This document shows, piece by piece, positions 25,674-33,801 of a stretch of 64,000 nt of DNA. Every line of letters begins with the position of its first letter. Positions within the stretch are counted from its first letter, which is position 1. Below the pieces are notes generated by a model that saw nothing but the letters and a program-made list of their open reading frames with translations, was not told where the DNA came from and searched no databases. The stretch lies in assembly GCF_002332425.1 (NCBI RefSeq), contig NZ_NRGS01000010.1:1-64000 (forward strand), read 5' to 3'. Made by a program: the position numbers and the translations under genes. The stretch is from Brachybacterium alimentarium. Lineage in GTDB: Bacteria; Actinomycetota; Actinomycetes; Actinomycetales; Dermabacteraceae.

Positions 25674-26810
25674 TCACCCCTGGTCGGAGCCCCCGTCGGA
25701 CGGCATGTCGGGCGCGCCCTCCGGTGGCTCACCCGCTCCCCCTGCGGGAGGTGCGCCGCCGCCATCCGACGCGCCGGGGCCGCCCGGTCCCTCACCGCCG
25801 GGCTGCTCCGGCGCCTCCTGCTCCGTGCTCGTGTCGATCGGGACGTCGATGCTCACCTGGTAGCCGGCGTCGACGTCGCCGGTGACGGTCGCGAGCTGCA
25901 GGTCCCAGCCGTCGGAGAAGACGTTGTCGCTCTCGAGCGTGATGGCGTCCAGGTTCTGCGCGGAGCCGTCGTAGAGAGATGACGAGTAGACGTCGGTGCT
26001 GACGTCCTCCGGCAGGGCCAGTTGAGAGGTGAGGACCGCGTTGCCCGCGTCGGTGATCGAGTCGATGTCCGGGAACACCTCGAAGTGGATGTGAGGCCAC
26101 CTGCCCGAGTAGCAGCCCGGGAAGATCGAGGTGAAGGTGACGGTGCCGTCGTCGCCCACCACCTGCACGCCACGCAGATAGGTCTCGTCCTCGAGCCCGT
26201 CGCCGTACATCGAGTACTCGCCCTCGGCGTCGCAGTGCCACACGTACACGGCAGCGCCGGTCATCGCGGCACCGTCCTCGGCGAGGTCCGTGACGGTCAT
26301 CGTCAGGGTGATCGGCGTGCCCTCGGCGGTCGTGTCCGTATCGATGCTGGACGTGATGTCGCTGCGCTCGACGCCGCTGATCTCCAGCACGTCGGCCCCG
26401 TTGGAGCCGTCACCGGGATACGGGCCGGCGGTCTCGGTGGGCATCTCCTCCCCGGAGCTGGCGGTGTCGCCGCCGCCGTCGGACGCGGACGTGGTGCCAC
26501 CGCTCGCGGAGTCCTCGGATCCCGTGCCGCAGGCCGCGAGCACCATCGCCGCGGCGCCGGTCCCGAGCGCGCCGAAGGTGCGGCGCCGCGTGACGAGCGT
26601 GCCCAGATCGAAGGCGAGCCCCTGGTCCTCGACGTCCTCCCCGGGCCGGTCCAGCGGCCGCCCATGCCAGGTGCTCGATCTGTTCGCGGCATGCGGAGAG
26701 TCGTCGCCCTCGGAGGCGGCGGGGAAGGCGCGACGGCGGGTGTCGTGCGGGTCGGTGGGGTGCAGATCGGTGCGGTGCAGATCGGTGCGGTGCAGGTCGG
26801 GACGGGGCAT
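25674..26810 (-). CDS. Intradiol ring-cleavage dioxygenase-like lipoprotein
   Basis: Non-haem Fe(III) dioxygenase fold exported to the cell surface. The 378-residue protein has a long charged N-terminus with HRTDLHRTDLHPTD repeats, then AFDLGTLVTRRRTFG and a hydrophobic stretch ending in the lipobox LAACG, so it is probably a Tat-exported lipoprotein. The catalytic domain (about 145-320) shows VYVWHCDAEGEYSMY and CYSGRWPHIHFEV, containing the expected Tyr and two His ligands. A low-complexity Pro/Gly/Glu tail follows. AGAGGA precedes the ATG. Its role may be oxidation of plant aromatics; the substrate is unknown. Confidence 0.85.
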   Translation of the reverse strand: MPRPDLHRTDLHRTDLHPTDPHDTRRRAFPAASEGDDSPHAANRSSTWHGRPLDRPGEDVEDQGLAFDLGTLVTRRRTFGALGTGAAAMVLAACGTGSEDSASGGTTSASDGGGDTASSGEEMPTETAGPYPGDGSNGADVLEISGVERSDITSSIDTDTTAEGTPITLTMTVTDLAEDGAAMTGAAVYVWHCDAEGEYSMYGDGLEDETYLRGVQVVGDDGTVTFTSIFPGCYSGRWPHIHFEVFPDIDSITDAGNAVLTSQLALPEDVSTDVYSSSLYDGSAQNLDAITLESDNVFSDGWDLQLATVTGDVDAGYQVSIDVPIDTSTEQEAPEQPGGEGPGGPGASDGGGAPPAGGAGEPPEGAPDMPSDGGSDQG

Positions 26811-26914
26811 GATCGGGTCCTCTCGAGACGGTGCGAGGGTGGAGATGGAGAGCGGGACCCACCGCTGCGGGTGGGCTCTCCCGGACGTGGTTCCGGTGCT
26901 CATGCCGAGGGCAC

Positions 26915-26940
26915 TAGGAACGGAAGCTATGCCGTTCCTA
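26915..26940. promoter_or_regulatory. 9-bp inverted repeat, candidate operator
   Basis: TAGGAACGG and CCGTTCCTA flank an 8-base spacer, giving a perfect 26-bp dyad 105 bases upstream of the dioxygenase start and 126 bases before the small plus-strand gene. It could be a TetR/MarR-type operator. The rest of 26811-27065 shows no gene. Confidence 0.5.
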
Positions 26941-27065
26941 TGTCTCGGATGAGGACTTGCCCTGAATCGGATCCGGAGGCACCTCTCCCGCCCGAACCGG
27001 CCTCCTCTGCGGGATCCTGGTGTCAGCGGTCGATTCCGGCCATGACGAGTCGACGGAGGAGAACC

Positions 27066-27233
27066 ATGGACGAGTACGCGATCGGGGACGGCGTCCGAGC
27101 GAAGGACGGGCCGATGACGCATCAGTACGGAACGGTCGTCTTCCTCCGCGAGGACGATGGCACCTACCTGGTGCGGTTCGGCGGTGCGCAGCAGATGTAC
27201 TTCCGTGCGGACGAGCTGGAGCCGTGGGCGTAG
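27066..27233 (+). CDS. Small hypothetical protein (SH3-like beta-barrel candidate)
   Basis: A 55-residue protein with a strong GGAGGAGAACC site before its ATG. The pattern YAIGDGVRAKDGP, QYGTVVFLREDDGTYLVRFGG and MYFRADELEPW alternates short strands and turns as in small KOW/SH3-like barrels. It shares one base with the start of the HIT protein gene (TAGTG), so the two are coupled. I do not recognise a named family. Confidence 0.75.
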   Translation: MDEYAIGDGVRAKDGPMTHQYGTVVFLREDDGTYLVRFGGAQQMYFRADELEPWA

Positions 27234-27718
27234 TGCCGGGCCCAGGGTCCCAGTGGCGCCAGGACCGGGTCGGCAGCGCCCTGGCCGGAGAGAACCCGAC
27301 GGTGCTCACTCGCCTGTCCGGTGGCTTCGCCGTCATCGGTGACGTGCAGTTCCTCCCCGGATACAGCGTGCTGCTCACCGATCGGCCCGGTGCGGATCGT
27401 CTCTCCGACCTGCCTCGATCGGAACGCGCCGAGTTCCTGACGAGCATGGACCTGCTCGGCGAGGCCGTGGAACGGGTGTGCTCTGCGCGCGATGCGGCGT
27501 TCCGCCGTGTCAACCTGGAGATCCTCGGGAACACGGACGCCTTCCTCCACGCCCACGTCTGGCCCCGCTACGACTGGGAACCCGCCGACATCGTCACCAA
27601 GCCCGTTTGGCTCCATCCTCGCGAGCGGTGGTCGGATCCCACCACGCAGCTCTCCAGGCAGCACGACGGCCTGCGCGTCGAGCTCATCGCGGCGCTCGAG
27701 GCCCTGGCGGCCGTCTGA
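27233..27718 (+). CDS. HIT domain protein (nucleotide hydrolase/transferase)
   Basis: Histidine-triad protein of 161 residues. The triad region is H106-A-H108-V-W-P-R112, close to the HxHxxxR form seen in diverged HIT hydrolases acting on dinucleoside polyphosphates or AMP conjugates; the N-terminal LPGYSVLLTDRPGADRLSDL is the usual strand and helix. GTG 27233 overlaps the stop of the small gene; GTG 27224 is an alternative with poorer spacing. Substrate unknown. Confidence 0.82.
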   Translation: MPGPGSQWRQDRVGSALAGENPTVLTRLSGGFAVIGDVQFLPGYSVLLTDRPGADRLSDLPRSERAEFLTSMDLLGEAVERVCSARDAAFRRVNLEILGNTDAFLHAHVWPRYDWEPADIVTKPVWLHPRERWSDPTTQLSRQHDGLRVELIAALEALAAV

Positions 27719-27722
27719 ATCG

Positions 27723-28439
27723 TCAGAGCATGCCGAGCACGGCGTCCAGGGTCGTGATCCGCTGCGATGACTCCGCGAACGCCTGCCCCCGATCGAGGTG
27801 CAGGGCCTGCAATCCAGCAGCCCGGGCTCCGTGCAGGTCATGCTCCACGTTGTCGCCGATATGGAGAACCGCACCGGGTTCGATGCCGAGTGCCCCGCAC
27901 ACCGTCAGGTACGTGCTCGCCTCAGGTTTCTTCGCCGCAAGACGCTCACTCGTCCAGACGCCGAGCGCCCAGGGCTCGAGGTCGAGCACACGGGCTTTAC
28001 GCTGCTGTCGTTCTTCGGGTCCGTTGGTGAGAACTGCGACCGGGATGCGCCGGTCGTGCAGACCTCGCAGCATGGGGACGGCATCGGCGAAGCCCACCCA
28101 TTCCTCCTCGTACACCTCGAGGAACCTCTCGTAGAGCAGATCGCACTGCTCGTCCTCCAGGCGCCCCGCCTCGAGGCGCTGATCGATATCGGCCAGGAGA
28201 TGCCGGATCCGTAGCCGTCGGTAGTCGGCCCGGCCGATCTCGCCTGCGCGACGGCGGCCCATGAGCCGCTCCGCTGTCATCTCTGCGGTATCGATGATCT
28301 CCGCCGTGGCCGTCCCGCCGAGCTCGTGGATCAGCCGCGCCAGGCCACGTCGAGCCGACTCCCGATGGTCAAACAGGGTGTCGTCGAGGTCCACCACCAC
28401 GGCCCGGGCAAGAATTCTGGCGGGTCGACCGTCGCTCAC
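27723..28439 (-). CDS. HAD family hydrolase
   Basis: Phosphatase-like HAD enzyme, 238 residues. Motif I is D17-L-D19-D-T-L-F, motif II VLTNGP, motif III the lysine in AAKKPEAS and motif IV HIGDNVEHD. An alpha-helical cap lies at about 30-110. I chose GTG 28439, which has a GGAGGAGCT site and overlaps the upstream stop (GTGA); a longer frame would run through the neighbour. It converges with the HIT gene, with 4 bases between stops. The substrate is unknown. Confidence 0.9.
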   Translation of the reverse strand: MSDGRPARILARAVVVDLDDTLFDHRESARRGLARLIHELGGTATAEIIDTAEMTAERLMGRRRAGEIGRADYRRLRIRHLLADIDQRLEAGRLEDEQCDLLYERFLEVYEEEWVGFADAVPMLRGLHDRRIPVAVLTNGPEERQQRKARVLDLEPWALGVWTSERLAAKKPEASTYLTVCGALGIEPGAVLHIGDNVEHDLHGARAAGLQALHLDRGQAFAESSQRITTLDAVLGML

Positions 28440-28951
28440 AGCTCCTCCGTCGTCGGCCGACGAAGCGCCAGTGCGCTCTCGGGCGGCAGCACGTACTCGT
28501 CGTCGCAGCGATACCCCCGCAGCCACCCGACCCCGTCGACGACCCGGAGATAGAAGCCCTTGGGCACCTCGTGATCCTCGCTGAGCGGTGCCGAGAGGAC
28601 GTGGAGCGATCCGGTCGGGACCCGGCCGGCGGACAGCACGGAGTCAGGCGCCTGCTCCTGATCGCTCAGCGCGAGCCGCAGGTAGGGGCCTGTCTCCAGC
28701 GGGCACGGCAGGAGGCCCCTCTCCTCACAGGCGGTGAAGATCTGCGGCAGGGTCCCTCCGCGGGGCAGCCCGAGCTCGGCCACGGTGCGCTGCGTGAGCA
28801 CGACAGCCTGCGGGGCGTGGGCATCGACGCTGCTGTGCGTGAGCAGCTCCTCCGCGTACCCGTTCAGCTTGACCCCCTGGGCCGCCAGCATCGATCGCAG
28901 CTCGTCCCGGGAGCGTCCGCCGAGCATCAGGTGCAGATCAGTCTCCGTCAT
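28436..28951 (-). CDS. Conserved hypothetical protein
   Basis: A 171-residue cytoplasmic protein. LHLMLGGRSRDELRSMLAAQG, a TVAELGLPRGGTLPQIF segment, CPLETGPYLRLAL, and a C-terminal PKGFYLRVVDGVGWLRGYRCDDE suggest a conserved family that I have seen annotated only as hypothetical. It is coupled to the downstream HAD hydrolase through a GTGA overlap. No motif for a known enzyme is visible. Confidence 0.75.
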   Translation of the reverse strand: MTETDLHLMLGGRSRDELRSMLAAQGVKLNGYAEELLTHSSVDAHAPQAVVLTQRTVAELGLPRGGTLPQIFTACEERGLLPCPLETGPYLRLALSDQEQAPDSVLSAGRVPTGSLHVLSAPLSEDHEVPKGFYLRVVDGVGWLRGYRCDDEYVLPPESALALRRPTTEEL

Positions 28952-29063
28952 CCGCCCAGTATCCCCGGCGCCCTGCGGAAGGGAAGGTGTCCGCCCGCGG
29001 CCACGTCATTCGCCCGATGGGGCCCCGGCACGGCAGTCTGGGTCCGTGGCACCGAACCAGAAC

Positions 29064-30614
29064 ATGCGAGCTCACCAGACCCTCCCCTCCCCCGACCGCA
29101 CGAGCATGGGCCCGGGCCGACGCGCCACCTTCGTGCGGACGTCTGCCTCGGTGACTGCGGTCGCGGCGCTGGTCGTGGGCCTCGGGGCCTGCGTCTTCGG
29201 GGAGGACGGCCTCACGGTGGACATCGTCGACACGGCACCCGCATCGACCGTGGTGCCTGACGGGGACGGCGCGGAGACCGCCCTCGCCCTGAGCTCGACC
29301 CTGTTCACCTCGGCCGAGGGTGCCGTGATCGCCACCGAGGACACCGCCGAGCCCCTCGCGGCCGTGGCCTCCGCCGCCGGCCTCCCGCTGCTGATCGGCA
29401 CCGACCAGGCGGTCGCCGACGAGCTCCAGCGTCTCGGCGCGACCACCGTCGTCACAGCGGAGGGCACCGACCTCTCGGCCCTCGGGGACGACCTCGACGT
29501 GGTCGAGATCGATCCCGCCGACGAGGACGCGCAGAAGGAGGTCCCGTCGGCCGACGAGGACGAGGACGCCTTCGCGGTCTCGATGTTCGTCGACCCCTCG
29601 CAGGAGGGCACCGCCCAGACGGTCGCCCGCGCGGAGATCGCCGCAGCCGGCGGCACCGTCACCGAGATCCCCGGTGGTGATCCCGGCCGCAGCAGCGACA
29701 GCGTCGCGGCGACGAAGGAGGCCGTCGGGGACGATCCGTCGGCCGGCATGCTCGCCCTCGGCGGCACCTTCGGGCCGGCCGACCAGTGGGCCCCCACCCT
29801 GCACACGGCCGTGACGGCCCCCGAGCTGCCCGGCGGCGGCCAGACGGTCTTCCCGGGCCGGCGCATGATCGCGGCGTACGGCTCCCCCGGGATTCCTTCG
29901 CTCGGGATCCTCGGTGAGCAGGACCTCGACGCCTCCATCGAGCGGGTGAAGGGCCTCGCCGAGGACTACGCGCCGCTGACCGACGAGCCCGTCGTCCCGG
30001 CGTTCGAGATCATCACCACGGTCGCCTCCTCCGAACCGGGGGCCGACGGGAACTATTCGAGCGAGCTCGACCCCGAGACGATCCGCGAATGGGTCGACGC
30101 GGCGGGCGAGGCCGGGGTGTACGTCGTCCTGGACCTCCAGCCCGGCACCACGGACTTCCTCACGCAGGCCAAGCAGTACGAGGACCTGCTCAAGGAGCCG
30201 CACGTGGGCCTCGCGCTCGATGCCGAATGGCGGCTGGAGCCCGGCCAGAAGCATCTGGCCCAGATCGGCTCGGTCTCCGCCGAGGAGGTCGACGAGACCG
30301 CCCAGTGGCTCGCGGACCTCACCACGGAGAACGACCTCCCGCAGAAGGCGTTCATCCTCCACCAGTTCAGCCTCTCGATGATCACGGACCGGCAGGACAT
30401 CGACGCCTCGCATCCGGAGCTCGCCGTCACGGTGCACGCCGACGGGCATGGCACTCCCGACGCCAAGCTCGAGACCTGGAACGCCCTGCAGACCGATCTG
30501 CCCGACGGGGTCTTCATGGCGTGGAAGAACTTCTACGACGAGGACACCCCGACGTTCTCCCCGGAGCAGACCTACGAGGTCGAGCCGCGCCCATGGTTCG
30601 TGTCGTACCAGTGA
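29064..30614 (+). CDS. Secreted lipoprotein with cell-wall-binding-repeat-like and barrel-like regions
   Basis: About 516 residues. The N-terminal signal ends in a lipobox LGAC after a hydrophobic run, so it is probably a surface lipoprotein. Residues about 55-230 contain LPLLIGTDQAVADELQRLGA and similar strands resembling cell-wall-binding repeat 2 units. The remainder (AFEIITTVASSE, VYVVLDLQPG, GLALDAEW, AFILHQFS, VFMAWKNFYDED) looks like a diverged TIM barrel. The start is uncertain: GTG 29046, ATG 29064 and ATG 29106 are all in frame and none has a clear ribosome site; ATG 29106 gives the most compact signal peptide. Function unknown. Confidence 0.7.
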   Translation: MRAHQTLPSPDRTSMGPGRRATFVRTSASVTAVAALVVGLGACVFGEDGLTVDIVDTAPASTVVPDGDGAETALALSSTLFTSAEGAVIATEDTAEPLAAVASAAGLPLLIGTDQAVADELQRLGATTVVTAEGTDLSALGDDLDVVEIDPADEDAQKEVPSADEDEDAFAVSMFVDPSQEGTAQTVARAEIAAAGGTVTEIPGGDPGRSSDSVAATKEAVGDDPSAGMLALGGTFGPADQWAPTLHTAVTAPELPGGGQTVFPGRRMIAAYGSPGIPSLGILGEQDLDASIERVKGLAEDYAPLTDEPVVPAFEIITTVASSEPGADGNYSSELDPETIREWVDAAGEAGVYVVLDLQPGTTDFLTQAKQYEDLLKEPHVGLALDAEWRLEPGQKHLAQIGSVSAEEVDETAQWLADLTTENDLPQKAFILHQFSLSMITDRQDIDASHPELAVTVHADGHGTPDAKLETWNALQTDLPDGVFMAWKNFYDEDTPTFSPEQTYEVEPRPWFVSYQ

Positions 30615-30677
30615 GTGCGCGCGGGCACTCGGGTCGCCTCGGTGTCAGAGACCGAGCAGCGAAGCGACACTAGAGCC

Positions 30678-31211
30678 ATGCAGCGCTCCCGCATCCATGT
30701 CATGGGGGCCAGCGGCTCCGGGACGACGACGCTCGCCCGCGCTCTGGCCGATCACTGGTCGGTGCCGCACGCCGATGCGGACGATTACTTCTGGGTGCCG
30801 ACGTCCCCTCCGTATACCGACAAGCGTCCTGCTCCGGAGCGCCTCGCGCTCATGCACGACGTGTTCGCGCCACGCGAAGCATGGGTGCTGTCCGGGTCGA
30901 TGCTCGGCTGGGGAGAGAGCGTCATCGAGCGGTGCGATGCGGTCGTGTTCCTGACGCTGGATCCGACGGAACGGCTGCGGCGCCTCGAGAACCGGGAGAG
31001 CGTCCGACGAGAAGGACAGCCGGTCGACGTGGCCGCATGGGAGAAGTTCCGTCGATGGGCGCTCGGATATGACGATCCGACGTTCACCGGTCGCAGCCGG
31101 TCCGCCCACGAGACATGGCTCGGCGCTCTCGGGAAGCCCGTCCTGCGTCTGGACAGCGCGCGTCCCAGCGGGCTGCTCGTCCAGGACGTGCTGGACTGGG
31201 AGCCCAGCTAG
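30678..31211 (+). CDS. P-loop nucleotide kinase-like ATPase
   Basis: A 177-residue P-loop protein of the adenylate-kinase-like type. The Walker A is GASGSGTTT (10-18) with Thr in place of the usual Lys; ADADDYFW follows as the substrate-binding acidic motif, then WVLSGSMLGWGE and VVFLTLDPTERLRRLENRE, the lid region. The missing Lys is shared by a known subgroup of such kinases, so activity is possible. ATG 30678 begins the folded domain; upstream in-frame residues overlap the previous gene. Substrate unknown. Confidence 0.78.
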   Translation: MQRSRIHVMGASGSGTTTLARALADHWSVPHADADDYFWVPTSPPYTDKRPAPERLALMHDVFAPREAWVLSGSMLGWGESVIERCDAVVFLTLDPTERLRRLENRESVRREGQPVDVAAWEKFRRWALGYDDPTFTGRSRSAHETWLGALGKPVLRLDSARPSGLLVQDVLDWEPS

Positions 31212-31236
31212 CTCGGCGTCCCTCCTGAGCTGGGAG

Positions 31237-31734
31237 TCAGCCGGCCCGAGTGTGGGCCAGGAACAGCCCGATCGGGATGCTCACGAACGCCAGCACCAGG
31301 AACGCGCGGTAGGTCCACAGCGCCCAGGCGGGCCCCTTCGCCCCTCGGCCCACCGCCCGGATCATGAAGGCCATCGCGACCACCAGCAGCAGCCCGCCGG
31401 CGTCGACGATCAGCGGCGCGGCGAGCACCGTGCCGGCGATGACCGCCAGGCAGCCCAGGTTCCAGGTCAGCAGCTCGGCGGCGAGCACTCGGCGCGAGAT
31501 CGGCCGCCCAGCGAGCGCACTCTGCGCCACCCCGAGCCCAGCCTGCAGCACTCCTCCGACCAGCACCTGGAATGCAGCGCACCAGGAGCCGTGGTCAAGA
31601 CCCAGCGGGCCCGTCACCGCGGCGACCAGACCTCCGGTGATCACCCAGGCCAGGGCGACCCCGCGGAAGGGCAGAGCTTCCTTCGCGAGTGCTCCGGGAA
31701 CGCGAGGGGAGTCGAGAGCGTGAGGCATGCCCAT
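31237..31734 (-). CDS. Small integral membrane protein, unknown function
   Basis: A 165-residue protein with about four hydrophobic helices (GVALAWVITGGLVAAVTG, LLTWNLGCLAVIAGTVLAA, GGLLLVVAMAFMI, and AFLVLAFVSIPIGLFLA). Three ATG codons occur near the start (31737, 31734, 31728); a GGAAG site suits 31734. The family looks like a general DUF membrane protein of actinobacteria. No operon partner; it sits divergent from the DUF222-HNH gene with a 387-bp gap. Confidence 0.7.
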   Translation of the reverse strand: MGMPHALDSPRVPGALAKEALPFRGVALAWVITGGLVAAVTGPLGLDHGSWCAAFQVLVGGVLQAGLGVAQSALAGRPISRRVLAAELLTWNLGCLAVIAGTVLAAPLIVDAGGLLLVVAMAFMIRAVGRGAKGPAWALWTYRAFLVLAFVSIPIGLFLAHTRAG

Positions 31735-31890
31735 CATTCTTCCGTGCCGTGATCGCGCTCGGGAGCCCCAGCGGGCAACTGAGACCGAGGAGGCACGACG
31801 CGGAGGACCCCGGGCGGGCGGGCTCAGCCCGACCCGACCCGACCCGGCGGGCGGCTGCAGGCAGAGGCCGCCGCGCCCGTTTCCGGCGCA

Positions 31891-32019
31891 CCTCTCCTCC
31901 ACAGCAGACGGTTATCCACTATTTCGTCATGAACCTTTCCTCCACCGCGGGCAGTTATCCACACTCAGCTCAACCACCCTTCCTCCACCGCCCAGAGTTA
32001 TCCACATTTTCGCTCCCTT
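31891..32019. repeat. Three 43-bp direct repeats, each with a DnaA-box-like 9-mer
   Basis: Units start at 31891, 31934 and 31977, exactly 43 bases apart. Each begins CC(T/C)(C/T)TCCTCCAC and contains GTTATCCAC 20 bases in. The 9-mers TTATCCACT (31912), TTATCCACA (31955) and TTATCCACA (31998) match the DnaA box TTATNCACA, two of them perfectly. The array lies in the 387-bp gap upstream of the DUF222-HNH gene and is AT-richer than its surroundings. It may be a regulatory or replication-linked element of that gene family. Confidence 0.85.
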
Positions 32020-32054
32020 GCGTTCTTACCCTCGCGTTACGCCGTGTCGGCTCA

Positions 32055-32060
32055 TATACT
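32055..32060 (+). promoter_or_regulatory. Candidate -10 element of the DUF222-HNH gene
   Basis: TATACT lies 62 bases upstream of the ATG and is the best -10 match in the gap; a convincing -35 at 17 bases was not found. Confidence 0.4.
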
Positions 32061-32121
32061 GAAGGAAGACTGACAACGACCACATCAAAAACTGCACTAT
32101 CACGCGAAACGGGGTGGAGAA

Positions 32122-33744
32122 ATGTCAACGTATTCTGCATTCCGTCCGCCGGTGGAGACGAGTTCCGCGACCGACGTCGCCGCCCCTGACCCCGCCCTCA
32201 GCCGCGCCCCCGAATCGGCACAGGCACCCGTCCCCGCGCCCGGGCCTGCACGCGGCATCGAACCTCCCCGCAAGGAGGTCCTCGCGCGCAAGCCACTGGA
32301 CCCGAAAGACTTCGCCGCCCGTTCTTATGTCGAGCCCGGATGCACCGAGGTCCTCATCGCCCACGACCTCTTCTCCACGCTTCGTGACGAGGCCCGCGCC
32401 TATGCGGAGCGTCTGCGGAAGCTCGCAGCCCTCTGGGATGACTCCGACGAAGACCCCGACGGCGGCGAGCTCTACGTGATCCTCATCGCCGACGCACGCC
32501 GCATCACCCTCCACCAGGCCCGGGCCCTGCTGCACGACGCCTGCACCGCGGTCACCGCCCTTCCGATGACGCTTGCCCGCCTCGAAGTGGGCGATCTCCC
32601 GGTCACCTGGTTCGAGCTGCTCCTTCGTCGAGTCCGCCGACTGACCCCTGACCAGTGCATACAGGTCGACGACCGGGTCTCCCGGTGGGACCTGGCGAAC
32701 ATCCCCTGCGACCGGTTCACGCGCGAGCTGGGGAAGCTGGTCGCCTGGTTCGGCGCTGCCGCCGTGCACGCCACCCCGGCGGAGCAGAGGGACGTCGCAC
32801 TCCAGCTGAATCCGGACCATGACGGCACCGCACGCGTCGTCATCACCGGCCCGATCCACGAGATCCTCGGCTTCACGCGCCGACTGGATCTCGCCGCCCG
32901 CGAGGTCCAGAGCCAGCAGCGCAGAGCCCTCGAGGAGAACCGGCCCGCCCCCTTCGACATCGACGGAGACGTCGCTCGGGACGGCCGCCAGATGACGCTC
33001 GCCGCCCTGCGCTACGCCATCGTGTCCCGCACGATGCTCGATACCGGCGGCATCGAGGTGCCGCAGAGCCGCCTCCGGCTGCAGGTGGTCGTCCCCGCGC
33101 TGACCCTGCTCGGGGAGACCGATGCCCCCGGCACCATCGACGGCACGATCCCGCTGCCGGCCCGTCTGGCTCGGCATCTCGCGGCCGACGAATCCACCTG
33201 GTACCGGATCCTCACCGATCCCACCAGCGGGGCTTTCCTCCCCTTACCGCCCTCGCGATACTCTCCGACAGCCACGATGAGAGAGCATCTTCGCCTTCTC
33301 GATCCGGTATGTGCTGTTCCGGGCTGTACACGAAATGTATGCACCGTCGGCGAAGCCGACCACATCGAAGAATATAATCATCGATATCCGGAACAAGGCG
33401 GACAGACCTCGATAGAGAATCTCCACCGATTGTGCTGGACTCACCATGACATGAAGACCCGGGGACTGCTCGATCCCGTCCGCGAGCCCGATGGAACCAC
33501 TACCTGGTACATCGGCGGGCAAGCACGCCTCACCACGCACCCGAACCGGGACCTGCTGACGCCTGAGCTCGCCGATGCCCTGCAACGTTCGTGGGAGTTC
33601 TACGACGAGATGATGATGTGGGACAGCGCCCGGACCCGAGGCCTGCTCCAGGACGCTGATCCAGCCCCGCCCGTCGAGGCAGCAGCGCCCGTCGACGCTG
33701 CACCGCCCTTCGACCCGGAGTCATACCCCGACCCGACGTACTGA
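32122..33744 (+). CDS. DUF222 domain HNH endonuclease (13E12-repeat family)
   Basis: A 540-residue protein of the actinobacterial DUF222-HNH family. After a Pro/Ala-rich N-terminus, the helical DUF222 domain spans about 60-360, and the HNH nuclease lies at about 396-450, with zinc-type cysteines CAVPGC and the motif GEADHIEEYNH...LHRLCWTHHDMK. Tails are Pro-rich. A GGTGGAGA site precedes the ATG. The HNH coding segment (about 33255-33470) uses markedly more A/T codons than the flanking DNA, suggesting a different history. Members are often multi-copy; biological role unknown, possibly mobile-element-like or in DNA processing. Confidence 0.92.
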   Translation: MSTYSAFRPPVETSSATDVAAPDPALSRAPESAQAPVPAPGPARGIEPPRKEVLARKPLDPKDFAARSYVEPGCTEVLIAHDLFSTLRDEARAYAERLRKLAALWDDSDEDPDGGELYVILIADARRITLHQARALLHDACTAVTALPMTLARLEVGDLPVTWFELLLRRVRRLTPDQCIQVDDRVSRWDLANIPCDRFTRELGKLVAWFGAAAVHATPAEQRDVALQLNPDHDGTARVVITGPIHEILGFTRRLDLAAREVQSQQRRALEENRPAPFDIDGDVARDGRQMTLAALRYAIVSRTMLDTGGIEVPQSRLRLQVVVPALTLLGETDAPGTIDGTIPLPARLARHLAADESTWYRILTDPTSGAFLPLPPSRYSPTATMREHLRLLDPVCAVPGCTRNVCTVGEADHIEEYNHRYPEQGGQTSIENLHRLCWTHHDMKTRGLLDPVREPDGTTTWYIGGQARLTTHPNRDLLTPELADALQRSWEFYDEMMMWDSARTRGLLQDADPAPPVEAAAPVDAAPPFDPESYPDPTY

Positions 33745-33769
33745 GCCGCATCGCCGCAAGCCGCCGTGA

Positions 33770-33801
33770 TTCAGCAGCTCAGTGGTTCAGCAGCTCAGTG
33801 G
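33770..33801. repeat. Tandem 16-bp duplication at the phyH stop
   Basis: TTCAGCAGCTCAGTGG occurs twice in a row (33770-33785 and 33786-33801). The second copy contains the stop and last codons of the dioxygenase gene. Confidence 0.85.

Noticed and set aside
26022-27065. N-terminal extension of the small SH3-like protein
   Set aside because: Antisense to the dioxygenase gene; a strong ribosome site marks ATG 27066 as the start.
31891-32019. Chromosomal or plasmid replication origin
   Set aside because: Only three boxes, no dnaA/dnaN or rep gene nearby; kept as a repeat array of unknown role.
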